The translations under genes and the position numbers were made by a program. The notes under the pieces are model-generated. The model was not told the DNA's origin, ran no database searches, and saw only the letters and a program-made list of their open reading frames with translations. DNA of 64,000 nt from Raphanus sativus (Eukaryota > Streptophyta > Magnoliopsida > Brassicales > Brassicaceae): assembly GCF_000801105.2 (NCBI RefSeq), contig NC_079516.1, positions 12,400,001-12,464,000 on the forward strand, given 5' to 3'. Positions 52,437 to 63,993 of the stretch are shown in pieces. Within the stretch, counting starts at the first letter, position 1. Each line of letters opens with the position of its first letter.

Positions 52437-53391
52437 GAGCATTTCCAACCATGACACAAATTTGATGTTAAAATTACTCAAATTTGGTGTTTTAGTGTCA
52501 AACATTTTTTGTCATCTCCAACCATGACACCAAATAATACACCAAAGTAATATTATATTATTTGATGTTTTTTATTTCAATAGTTCTATTATTTTTAGTA
52601 TTTGAAATTGGGAAATAATTGTTTTTATCACTTTTTGATATTATGTTCATTAAATTTTCGTGATTATATACTTATGAAATTTATTTTACATTTATATGTT
52701 ATGGTTTAAAATATTATACATGTATTTAATTTACATAAAATACTATATTAAATGTTACAAAACACTAATTATGAAAAGCACATAACATAACAATATATTT
52801 ATTTTAATAAATTTGTAATAGTCACTAATACATGTTTAACTATATTATAAAATAAAAAAATATTATAAATATTGGTGAATTTAATAATACTAAATATAAT
52901 TTAAATTAAAAATGATAATAAATATTTTAAATAAAATAAATGATAATAACCATTTAGTGATTTCTTATTTAAAAATAAAATAAAATATAAAGTTCTATTA
53001 TATTTTATTTTATAACATAAAAATTATAATAATAACTTAGTGATTTTTACCTGGAATCAAAATAAAAAATGTTTTAGTTATGTAAAAATAATTTAAAATA
53101 TAAATAATACAATATATTTATGTTTAATTACAAATTTAAAATGATTAATAATAATAATTGCTAGAAATTTAAACTAACTAATAATAATAATAATAATTGA
53201 ATTATATTACTAAATAAAAACACAATAAAATATGTATATAAAATATTTGGTGTGATGAATAGTGTTACACCAAATTTGGTGTAACTCTATTCACTTTACA
53301 CCAAATTTGGTGGGATGGTATAACTTTGGTGTCCTGTTAGAGATAAAATTACACCAAATTTGGTGTTTTGGTGTATCATTGAAAATGACCT
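52437..53391. mobile_element. MITE-like element with CACCAAATTTGGTG motifs
   Basis: The left end GAGCATTTCCAACCATGACAC is the stereotyped start of a plant MITE class, and the phrase TCTCCAACCATGACACCAAA recurs at about 52514. The right end (about 53355-53391, CACCAAATTTGGTGTTTTGG then TGTATCATTGAAAATGACC) is a degenerate inverse. Several ACACCAAATTTGGTGT palindromes lie at 53265-53365. No clean target duplication, so the boundaries are approximate. Confidence 0.5.
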
Positions 53392-54395
53392 GATTTAAGA
53401 TTATACAAAATGGCGATATTGTCATTAATGAATGAAATAACAACCATTAGAACATATTATCTATGTTTTAATTTGAATTATAATTTTGTGCATTAAACGT
53501 TTAGTTGATGAATAAATATGTGCATATAATACTTGAAAATACTTTTAATTATTTAGAAAAAATGTTCATGATTTATCTTATACATAATATAAAAGGTGAG
53601 TTTTTAATTCTTCAAATATTTTAACCGGCAAATTAAATATTCAAGTATTATTTTTTTTGTATTATGCCCATATTTATTTTATTTGAGTGCACAAAATTAT
53701 GATTCGAATATTCAAAAGTTAAAAATTGGAAACCGTTATTTTTTGTCTATCAGTTAATGATGACTTTTTCATTCTCAATTTTGCATAGTTAACTATTAGT
53801 TAAAGAATAATTATGCGCGAGCAATACTTTAAGTATTAAAATTGTTAATTTCAAATACTTGAGAAATAATTTTCCCATACTTCCACTAATGAGAATTAAG
53901 GATGAACCATTAATACGTAGCTATCGAACGTGGTCTGAAATTATAGGCAGTGAAATCTTTAAATCTTTAGAGACCATTACATGACTACGTGCTTTGCCAC
54001 GTTGTGCACATGTATAATCTTTCTTCTAGACATTGGTTGGGTTTTGCCGTTTTTGGTCTTTATGGATATATATCATCATTAATGACGACAAAGAGACAAG
54101 AGAGATCAGGTTGATTGTGGCGTGTAAGAGCAAAATACGCATTTGATTAATTTCCGCCGCAAGCAAAGAACTAGAAAGGGTCACGTTCCACTATAGCTTC
54201 CATCATTATTCAACTAATCTATACTTTTCAGTTTCCTTTCTTCTTCTTCTTTTTATATTATCTCTCTGTCATTACACATTAAAGAGAATCTCCTTTCTCT
54301 ACCAAAATAACTTTGAAACTCTTCTTGTTCTTTGAAAAAAAGTCAAGGATCATATTATAATTATCCTCAGAGGTTGGATCTTCTAGTGTGAAGCA
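53392..54395. other. RGLG3 upstream region
   Basis: AT-rich sequence containing the presumed promoter and leader of the gene starting at 54396. No exon encoding an MGN-type N-terminus was found here. Confidence 0.4.
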
Positions 54396-56215
54396 ATGAG
54401 CAGATGCAATAAACGTAACCAGCAACCGACGTATATTGCTGATCACTTCAACAGCTTGGATCAGGTTTCCAAAAACTTTCACCAACCTTTTTCTTGATTT
54501 CTTGATTAGAGTTGTTTTATTTATTTGTTTATCATAAGAAGAACGGTCTTTATTGTGATTTTCATTAGGTGATAACTTCTCTGAGAGAAGCTGGACTTGA
54601 ATCTTCAAATCTGATTTTAGGAATTGACTTCACCAAGAGCAATGAGTGGACGGGTGATTTATTTGATTCACATGTCCATTAAAGACTATTTCAATAATTG
54701 GTTTTTTAGTGTTTTAATGCTGTGAATCTCGTTGCAGGAAGATACTCATTCAATAGGAAAAGCCTTCACGCCATTGGTAAAGACAGAATCCTTATGAACA
54801 AGCGATATCCATCATTGGCCGCACTTTGTCTCCCTTTGATGAAGACGATCTTATACCTTGTTTTGGTTTTGGCGATGGTTAGTTTCTTTACCTTTTTACC
54901 TTAAATTATCAAGATGAAGATTAACAAAACTCTAAATGGTTTTATATGCATTATTCTTTTTACAGCGACAACACGAGATCAGTATGTGTTCAGCTTTTAC
55001 CCTGACAACAAAAGTTGCGAGGGACTAGGTAAAGCGGTTAAAAGATACAGAGAGATTGTTCCTCATTTGAAGTTGTCTGGTCCTACCTCGTTTGCACCGG
55101 TTATTGATGCGGCTATAGACATAGTTGAGCAGAACAATATGCAGTACCATGTTCTTGTCATTATAGCAGATGGTCAGGTGACAAGAAATCCAGATGTGCC
55201 ACCTGGCCGGCTTAGTCCACAGGAAGAAGCTACTATCAACTCCATAATGGCAGCTAGGTAAAACACAAAACTATTCAATAAGTTCAGCTTCATGGTCTTG
55301 GTTCATCATATTAATGTTACATTGCTAGTCCTAAAATTTTCGAGGCTATTGACAATTTAATAAAAGTTTATATTAAATTTTTTTATAAATTTGAAAGCCA
55401 ATATATATGTAACAAAACTTTATATTAATTGTTTAATTTTATATAAAAATGCAGCCATTATCCATTGTCTATAGTCTTGGTTGGAGTAGGAGATGGACCA
55501 TGGGACACAATGAAACAATTTGATGATAATATCCCTCACCGCGAATTCGATAACTTCCAGGTAAGATATAACAGTTTCATTGTTTTTTTCTTGGATATGA
55601 TGATCAGTGAAGAATTCTGTTTCCTTTCCACAGTTTGTGAACTTCACAGAGATAATGTCACAGCACAAAGATGCAGCTAAGAAGGAGGCTGCTTTTGCAT
55701 TAGCAGCTCTCATGGAGATTCCTTTTCAGTACAAAGCCACATTAAGTCTCGAGTAAGTTGGTGAACTTCTTGTATCACACAGTTGTATAGACTTCTTGAA
55801 ACGGCTTCTGATTGTGTGTTTGTGAGAGCAGTAGAAAACAAGTGCGTGGTTCTCGTTTGCGTCACAAGCCGCTCCCACCACCACCAGAGGTCTTAGAGCG
55901 TGACAATGCTGTTAGAGCAGTGCCAAATCCAGTTACAGAAACTGCAGAGAAGAGTGAGAGAACGGCTCCAGTAACACAACCTGTATGCCCGATTTGCTTG
56001 ACGAAACCGAAGGACATGGCTTTTAGCTGCGGTCACACGGTAAGTTAAATATATAGAAAACTCTTTGCTTGCTCTCCATGAACAAGATCTGTTTTGTGAT
56101 ATCTTTTTGTTGCTTTGTTTTCATAATGAAGACGTGCAAGGAATGTGGTGTGGTTGTCAAGACATGTCCGATGTGCAGACAACCTATAACAACGAGGATA
56201 AGGCTGTACACTTGA
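54396..56215 (+). CDS. RGLG3: RGLG-type copine/RING E3 ubiquitin ligase (RGLG3 orthologue), one frameshift in exon 3
   Basis: RGLG ligases ubiquitinate signalling proteins; RGLG3 is linked to jasmonate and drought responses. Eight exons: 54396-54464, 54569-54653, 54738-54877, 54966-55257, 55455-55560, 55634-55752, 55832-56039 and 56132-56215. The copine/vWA domain has the MIDAS-like [12 protein letters not shown] and runs through [17 protein letters not shown] sequence to EFDNFQFVNF. The linker is [20 protein letters not shown]. The C3HC4 RING is [20 protein letters not shown] then [17 protein letters not shown], ending RIRLYT. In exon 3 the order AIGK then [10 protein letters not shown] requires one extra A (GGTAAAGACAG instead of GGTAAAAGACAG at about 54779), so the sequence as given breaks the frame; all other exons are in phase. 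With the base restored the product is about 367 residues. The start lacks the MGN myristoylation signal of the Arabidopsis protein. Confidence 0.85.
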
Positions 56216-57158
56216 TGATGAAGAGACTACATGGTAAAAGCACTTAAGCTTCATGTAGCAAATTGTACAGTCCAAGCAAAAGAATAAATAATGGTTACCT
56301 AAGAGACTTTGAGCTGTAATGTATATGTATTGCATTAGCTGTGAGGGTCTCTGCAAATAACTTTTATAGATTGATGAATAACCGAACTATAAACAAATGC
56401 TGTAAATTTTTTTTTTTTGACTTTTATCTTTAAAAAATTGATTAGGAATAGTGATTTAAAAATGAAGAAAATTAATTAAATAACTAAGTTAAAGTCCAAC
56501 CATTCATCAATTAAATCCTGAACAAGTCACCTGCTAACCTTTATATTTAGAGCATTTCTCTTCATATTTACTAGCAAACGAAATGTATTACTATATACCG
56601 TTTTCAAAAAAAAGAAATAAAAATTACAATGTCTATGCAAACCGAACCGCATCTATCTTATTAAAGTAGAAGTACTTTAAGCTTTTGTTTGGTAACAGGG
56701 ATAAGAGTCTTTAAAAAAATTAAATTTTGTTTGGTAACAAAGATAGTAGAGAATTTTGTCTTTTCCTTATTTAAATGATAGATTTAAGTATTTAATGTCT
56801 TTTCTTAATTTAAATAATAGATTTCTTTAATAGAATGAATATTAACCAAAATAAATTTCCTAATAAATTTTTTGTTAACATTTAAATATTTTCAATATTT
56901 ATTGATAAAAATAATAAAATAAAAATCACACATCAAAATCAATTTATATATCATATAAACAAAATATAAAATATTTTATTTATAAATTGTTAGTATAACA
57001 CTTTTATAATATAAGTCCAATTAGTTATAAATATTAGATTTTATATGATATACTGTGATATAATAGACGATTAAAATCACATAATATAATTATTTAAAGT
57101 AATAAATACAATTTTTGTTTTAAAATGTTATACTAACAATTATGTAATACATATTAAT

Positions 57159-57210
<52 letters not shown>

Positions 57211-57570
57211 CATTGAACAAAGAAAAAAATTGAAGTGAAAGCAAATATTTATACGGCCACGGGTCAAACTATAGAAAATAAACAATAATGGCGTAAGATT
57301 TTTTTTTTAAACAAATTTATTTTAATTTCAAATATGTTTATATATTTTATGTATTTATAAATTATTTTATTTGTTATTAAGAATGCTAAGATTTTGGAAT
57401 TGGAAACAATTATGACCATCTCTATATTATTTTAATTAGGAATTTAAAATTTATATCAAAATATTTTTTAAACTTTTAATTTTTATTATAACTGCAAATG
57501 TTAATTTTCAATCTAAATTTATATTTAAATATCACAAATATATCATTTATAAATAAAAAACTAAAAACAT
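56216..57570. other. AT-rich intergenic DNA with TA microsatellite
   Basis: Begins with the RGLG3 3' UTR, then AT-rich DNA. A (TA)n run lies at about 57162-57207. No gene seen. Confidence 0.5.
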
Positions 57571-57578
57571 AAAATAAA

Positions 57579-57609
57579 TACCCGCCCGGTTGGGCGGGTC
57601 AAGATCTAG
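57579..57609 (+). mobile_element. Helitron-type 3' end (plus orientation)
   Basis: Hairpin ACCCGCCCGGTTGGGCGGGT (57580-57599), spacer CAAGAT, then CTAG at 57606-57609 followed by T. Same architecture as the end at 35595. The upstream extent of the element is not defined. Confidence 0.6.
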
Positions 57610-57693
57610 TACATTTTAAACTCATTAAAACCGAGCAGAGATCAACCAAACTGGTGAGAACGTCAAATCTTAGAAAAAAGAACACATCCTAAT

Positions 57694-59308
57694 CAGTGGC
57701 GGAGCCACGTTAGAGTGAGGGGTGTCAAGTGACCCATATGAAATCTAGAAATTATAAATTTTAGGCTTATGTACAAAGTTATTGTTGTGGTGAACTGGTC
57801 AATATCTCCCTTTTTGACCCACATGTCTTGAGTTCAAGTCTCATTAGCATATCTTTTAACCTATTTACTAGATTTTGACCCGCCTTTAAAAAGGCGGGTA
57901 TTTTTGTTTTTAAATTTAATTTTTTAAATTTGTTTTTTCTTTTTGATTATATTTGTATTTTTTTATAATCATATTTGTGTATAAATTTTAATCAAAATAT
58001 ATTTTATTAAATAATAGCAATTTAAAAATTGATCCGGTATAGCACGGTTAAGACTGGATTTCGGGTCGAACTCGCCCCGCTGATCCGCCAACCCGCGATT
58101 TTCAATTTTGTTTTGGTTAAAAATATGACCCGCACAACCCGCAAGCAAATAACTTTGTACTCGCATCCGCTCGGTTTAATTTTGTGGTTATCCATGGGTT
58201 ATATTTTAAAAATCATTATTTAATTTAATTATTATAAAAATATATTTGTTTGTCGCGGCGGTTAGATTCTAACCCGTTCTTTGAAAAGGCAGGTATATTT
58301 TTTGTTTTAATTTCTTTTTTTTTAATTTAATTTTTATATCTGTGTTTTCTTTAAAATTATAGATGTATTTTCTTTGTAATCATATTTGTGTATAAATCTT
58401 AATCAAAATCTATTTTATTAAATAATAGCAATTTAAAAGTTGACCCAGCATACGCTCGTTTCTTTGTAAACATATGTCCATATTCTTTTTTTTAATCATA
58501 TTTGTCTATTTTAAATCTTGATCCGTATTTCAAGTGCGGGTATAATGGTGTTTTGTAATTTTTATTTTTTTGTGTAAATATGTAACATTTTTATGAATTT
58601 TTTTTATATGTTATAAAAGTTTAATTTATATGTTTGTGTATAATATTTTTAAGAAAATTATTAGTAAGAGGTTTTGATAATTGTACTGAATTTGTGATAT
58701 TCCATACCTATACAATTTTGTTATAACCGTTTCATACACTAATTTTATACTTTATTCTTAAACGGTGGTTAATATTTATTTAAAAAATAACAACATATAG
58801 ATACAGTTTTGTTTAGTAAATTAAATAGATAAAACTATATATTTTTTAAAAAAAATCACGATTTGGTTTCACATATAGTGATTCAAATAACGTTTTTATT
58901 AATATTATACAATAGTCAACATCGATTCCACCCAAATCCGTAGGATGATGATTAAATAAAAAAGAAGGTCGAGGATCAAACCACGTTTGATATAAACCCA
59001 AAAGAAGGAATATTTATTGATGTATATGTATAACTGTCGCTAATATATTTTTCCAAAAAAAATGGTCTGTAATATGTATGGGTGCCGAAAATTTTGGGAT
59101 GGAAGTTACAAATATATATGTTGATTAATAAAAGTACGGTTGTATAATTTGTTGGAATGCAGTTATAAAATATTTGGTTTATATTTTAAGTATGTTATGT
59201 GTGAAAAAAATAATTGGACCCAACTAATATTAGTTGGTCATACTGCAAAATTAATAGAATAGATAGTAATTATGACCCATGTAAACCTAAATCCTAGCTC
59301 CGCCACTG
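57694..59308. mobile_element. Non-autonomous hAT element with 8-bp target duplication
   Basis: Left terminus CAGTGGCGGAGC and right terminus GCTCCGCCACTG are perfect 12-bp inverted repeats. They are flanked by ATCCTAAT on both sides (57686-57693 and 59309-59316), an 8-bp duplication diagnostic of hAT elements. Length 1,615 bp. There is no transposase frame; the interior has taken up Helitron-derived DNA at 57868-58250. Confidence 0.9.
57868..58460 (-). mobile_element. Helitron-type 3' end (minus orientation) nested in the hAT element
   Basis: CTAG at 57868-57871 followed by ATTTTG and a hairpin of CCCGCCTTTAAAAAGGCGGG type. The next 380 bp (AACTCGCCCCGCTGATCCGC, GACCCGCACAACCCGC) are the inverse of the plus-oriented end at 35283-35595. 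A second, degenerate copy starts near 58263 (GATTCTAACCCGTTCTTTGA), so the tail is partly duplicated. Confidence 0.6.
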
Positions 59309-59363
59309 ATCCTAATGGTCTGATTACAATTTACAGTTAAACTAGTATAAAACTTAATATATA

Positions 59364-59818
59364 TTAGTTGAAGCTGAAACTAGCAGTGCGGCTCCATCTC
59401 CCTTTCAAGTAATCCTCAACGGAGATACTACTGGCTTCAGGACTACTATCAGAAGCTGCATCATCTTCCAAATCAAGCAACGCAAGATTTATGTGTGATT
59501 CTATGTTCGTCAAGTGCGTCTTTGCATCTTCTGATGCTCTTACTTGCTGCTTTCCCCATTCTGTTGCTTCTTCATCTCCTTGTAGTATCTTTACCACCTG
59601 TGAGCTAATGAGTTAACACCCCAAAAACAGAGTAATTACAAGCAAAGACTAAAGACTATATAGCTTACGAGGCCCATTTGCGGACGGTCATGAGGTGCGC
59701 GTTTGATGCATAGAGTGGCAGCTAACAATAGTTTCTCGATTAGATCGTTACTGTTATCAGTTTCTAGGCTTGGATCTAGTAACTGAGCAAACTTTCCGCT
59801 CTCTAGAATTGGGTTTGC
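59364..59818 (-). CDS. C-terminal exons of a receptor-like cytoplasmic kinase (At5g63940-like), 5' part beyond the window
   Basis: Two minus-strand exons, 59818-59669 and 59597-59364, splice in phase 0. The first encodes ANPILESGKFAQLLDPSLET, then LIEKLLLAATLCIKRAPHDR and PQMGL; this is the end of a protein kinase domain (subdomain XI, with the R of A-x-x-R-P). The second begins VVKILQGDEEATEWGKQQVR and ends SISVEDYLKGRWSRTASFSF plus N. The order next to RGLG3 suggests the Arabidopsis kinase with a USP-like N-terminal domain at At5g63940. The preceding intron would have been 77 nt (acceptor at 59819, donor GTAAG at 59895), but a retrotransposon is inserted at its 5' splice site, so the upstream exons lie beyond 63998. 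Confidence 0.8.
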
Positions 59819-59895
59819 CTGTGAAAGAGATACAACTTAAAGTCATTTCATGTAGACATGGAAAAAATGCCAAGTTATGGATGGATCATGCTTAC

Positions 59896-60223
59896 TGATA
59901 AGCTACAGCAGTGCTATTATAGGAAGAGGAAGAAGGATAACAAGACTACAGTTGATGACGTGGCAGGAACTTAAACAAGACGAGAAGAGAAAAGAGTTTA
60001 TTCAAAATATCTTTTATTGTTTTTACAGATATAAATAGATGGGAGTCTGTTAGAGTCAGTTAGCTTTTGGATTATTGTTGAGTCGGTTGACTTGAGGAGA
60101 GTACGTCTGGGTGAGGCCAGCGTTTCTCAGTAACTGTAATCCATTGGCAACTCTTATACTTGTACTTATTCTCTGAGGTGATTGAGTATAATACAAAGGT
60201 TCTTTGTTATCAAAACTCTATCA
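59896..60223 (+). repeat. 5' LTR
   Basis: 328 bp, starting TGATAAGC and ending CTCTATCA. Two bases after its end begins TGGTGCGAAGTGACTCG, the position of a primer-binding site; I cannot say which tRNA it matches. Confidence 0.9.
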
Positions 60224-60259
60224 ATTGGTGCGAAGTGACTCGATCGAAGCATCGCCATC

Positions 60260-63200
60260 ATGAATCCCGACGAGCAGTACGATTCGATGGAGCAGACGAT
60301 GGATGAGTTACAGAATCAGGTGACGGTTCTTCGCGGCGGATGTCAACGGTTATCATCAGAAGGCACAGATCTATCGAATCGCGTCGAGAATCTCACCGAT
60401 CGTGTTGGCGGACTGGAATCGAAGATGGATTCGATGAATAGATTGCTTGAGAAGATCGCGGAACAAACCTGTCCAGATCTCGCGAAAGGCAAAGGCGTAG
60501 CGGATCGGGCCGGTCCATCGATTCAGGTATCTGACTCTAATGATCCTAAAGAACTAGTTGAGGAATCGTTAGGTCATCGGAGAACCTTAGGAGTTTTTGA
60601 ATCAAGGCAAAGTTTGTTGAAGAAGATTGAGTTACCTACATTTGATGGATTCATGCCGTATGGTTGGATTCGCCAAACGGAACGATACTTCAGAACAGCT
60701 CGTTATACGGAGGAAGAGAAGCTTGAGTTGGTTGCGTTGAGTTTGACAGGGCCAGTATTGAATTGGTATTCGTGGGAGGCAGTAGAGGAACCTTTTCAAG
60801 ATTGGCGACAGTTTAAGAAAAGATTGCTGGATCGTTTTGCTTTATCGATGGATGATGAACCAGGAAATCGACTATGTGCATTAAGACAAACAGGCTCAAT
60901 TCAGAAGTATGTGAGTGAGTTCGAGGAGTTAATAACACAAGTTACAGGCATTGATGAAGCTAATCTGGTAAATAAATTCTATACGGGACTTAAGCATGAG
61001 ATGAAGGAAGTAATAAGGCTTAAAGAACCAAAAGGATTGCGGAATCATATTGCTGCAGTGATTAAGATGGAGTCAAGCGTGCTGTGTCAGATGTTGGGAG
61101 AGAGGGTTCCAGTTAAGAATAAAGAATCATCGACTCCAACTCCGAAATATCAGAAGAATCACACTACTACAATACGAGTGGTACCAACAGGGGACGATAA
61201 AACTAAGACGAGTGAGGCAGAAAAAAATGATCCACAACGTCAACGTTTATCACCAGCAGAGTTGGCGGAGTTGAAACGTTTGAAGCTATGTTTCAAATGC
61301 AGAGAGAAGTGGTTCAGAGGACATCTTTGTGGCAAAGCCGAACTGAAAGTGTTTATGTTGGTAGAAGGATTTGAGTTGGAAGTAAATGAAGCAATGTGGG
61401 ATGAAGAGGTGTTGTTACGGGAAGCAGATGCTACACAACTAATGGAGCTTTCCTTGTATTCTTTTTTGGGCATCAAATCTCCAACGACACATAAGCTGAG
61501 GGGCAAGATTGGTAAAACAGAGTTTGTGGTGTTGATTGACAGTGGTGCAACGCACAACTTTGTGTCACCACAGCTCATTCACAAGGCTAATATGAAGGTG
61601 GATCAGCACAATAATCTACAGGTGTTGCTAGGAACTGGAATTTCAGTCGCTGGGTTGGGAGTTTGCAGACATGTTCCTATTGAGTTGCAGGGGCTGAAGT
61701 TTGACATTGACTGTATTTCTCTGGAGCTTGGGAAGGTGGATTTGGTGTTGGGAGTTCAGTGGTTGAGAACGTTAGGGAGATGTGAAGTAGACTGGGAGTT
61801 ACAGGAGTTAAGCTTCATGTATAATGGAGTGCGTGTTACATTGTATGGTGAACACGATCTCCATCAAACAACTCAGACGCTCCAAGCTACGGCAGCTGAA
61901 TCATGTACATCCGTTTGTGCTATGGAATATTGGTTATGTCAATCAGTGCACGAAGAGACACCAAAACCAAGCATATCGACTAAGATTCAGCAACTGCTAG
62001 AGGAGTTTCAGATGGTGTTTGCAGACGTCACAGGACTACCACCAATAAGAGGTAGAGAGCACACCATCGTCCTCAAACAGGGCACTTCTCCTATCAGTGT
62101 AAGACCCTACAGATATCCGCAGGCGCATAAAGAGGCGATGACAGTAATGGTGAATGAGATGTTGGCGAAGAAAATCATTCAACCGAGTCGTAGCCCCTTT
62201 TCTAGTCCAGTGCTCTTAGTCAAGAAGAAAGACAAGTCATGGCGATTTTGTGTGGATTATAGGGCTTTAAATCAAGCAACAGTCGCAGACAAGTTTCCAA
62301 TACCAATGATTGATCAATTGCTAGATGAATTGAGTGGAGCAAAGATCTTTTCGAAACTTGATCTGACTTCTGGATATCATCAAATACGAATGCAGCAAGA
62401 AGACATTGAGAAAACTGCATTCAGGACACACGATGGACATTATGAATTCCTAGTCATGCCTTTCGGCTTGACTAATGCCCCAGCAACTTTTCAGAGTCTG
62501 ATGAATGAGTTGTTTCGACCTCTATTGGGCAAGTCAGTGTTAGTCTTCTTTGATGATATTCTAGTATACAGCTCGTCTGTCGAAGAACATGAAGTGCATT
62601 TGAGAGAAGTATTGGCGATATTAAAGAGAGCTCAGCTTTTTGCTAATCGCAAGAAGTGCCTTTTCGGTCAGTCGAAGGTAGAGTATTTGGGTCATGTCAT
62701 TACTGCTGATGGAGTGGCAACTGAAGAAGCAAAAACTATAGCAATGAAGTTATGGCCAACTCCCAAGAATGTGAAACAGTTGCGAGGATTCTTGGGACTG
62801 ACAGGTTATTATAGAAGGTTTGTCCGGAGCTATGGAACCTTGGCACGACCCTTGACGGAATTATTGAAGAAGGAGATGTTTTGTTGGTCAAGCGTTACCC
62901 AACAGGCGTTTGATACACTCAAACAAGCTATGCTGTCAGCTCCAGTTTTGTCTTTACCAGATTTTACAAAGACTTTTATTGTGGAAACTGATGCATCTGG
63001 GACCGGGTTAGGTGCTGTGTTGATTCAAGATAAGAATCCGATTGCTTACTTCAGCTATAGCTTGACGCTGAGGGAACAGCTTAAACCGATCTATGAAAGA
63101 GAATTGATGGCAGTAGTGTTTGCGATAAGAAAATGGAAGCATTACTTGCTTGGACGTAAATTTGTGGTTCATACAGATCAAAAAAGCCTCAAATTTTTAC

Positions 63201-63655
63201 TGGAGCAACGAGAAGTAAATATGGAATATCAGAAATGGTTGGTGAAGATCTTGGGTTATGATTTTAGCATTCTTTACAAACCAGGAGCTGAGAATTTGGT
63301 AGCTGATGGGTTGTCAAGAATGGGACCGTGTGAGCAAAACGTAAATGCTACTACTTTATACTCTTACACGATTCCGCAGAGCTTACAGTTGCAGGACCTA
63401 TTGACAGAGGTACGGGAGGATGAAAATATTCAGAGGATGTTAAAGAAAATACAGAATGGCGAGATAGAGAATCCACATTATATAATACGAGATGGAGTGT
63501 TGTGGTATAAAGGACGTCTGATGATATCACCTAACTCCAGCTTTATTCCGCTGATCATGACAGAGTATCACGACGGGTTAGTTGGGGGACATTCAGGTGT
63601 TCTCAAAACACTGAAGAGGATTCAACAGAGTTTCTATTGGACAGGAATGCTGAAA
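60260..63655 (+). CDS. Ty3/gypsy gag-pol polyprotein, lacking the integrase core
   Basis: A single frame from ATG 60260, about 1,130 residues before it runs into the 3' LTR (read-through continues to a stop at 63806-63808). The N-terminal coiled-coil region is followed by the gag core (about residues 120-280, with WIRQTERYFRTARYTEEEKL), then a zinc knuckle CFKCREKWFRGHLC. The aspartic protease has VVLIDSGATHNFVSP. Reverse transcriptase has FCVDYRALNQATVADKFPIP, LDLTSGYHQIRM and VFFDDILVYSS. RNase H has ETDASGTGLGAVL and VHTDQKSLKFLL. The H2C2 region is cut after HSGVLKTLKRIQQSFYWTGM. No stop or frameshift interrupts it. It cannot supply integrase, so it would depend on relatives. Confidence 0.92.
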
Positions 63656-63665
63656 TCATGCTTAC

Positions 63666-63993
63666 TGATAAGCTACAGCAGTGCTATTATAGGAAGAGGA
63701 AGAAGGATAACAAGACTACAGTTGATGACGTGGCAGGAACTTAAACAAGACGAGAAGAGAAAAGAGTTTATTCAAAATATCTTTTATTGTTTTTACAGAT
63801 ATAAATAGATGGGAGTCTGTTAGAGTCAGTTAGCTTTTGGATTATTGTTGAGTCGGTTGACTTGAGGAGAGTACGTCTGGGTGAGGCCAGCGTTTCTTAG
63901 TAACTGTAATCCATTGGCAACTCTTATACTTGTACTTATTCTCTGAGGTGATTGAGTATAATACAAAGGTTCTTTGTTATCAAAACTCTATCA
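63666..63993 (+). repeat. 3' LTR, flanked on both sides by the target sequence
   Basis: 328 bp, nearly identical to the 5' LTR. CTTAC precedes it (63661-63665) and follows it (63994-63998). The preceding ATCATG also equals the host sequence before the 5' LTR. Confidence 0.9.

Noticed and set aside
59889..60223. LTR start at TGCTTACTGATAAG (shared by both copies)
   Set aside because: That start gives no target duplication. Starting at TGATAAGC gives CTTAC on both sides of the element and an intact splice donor.
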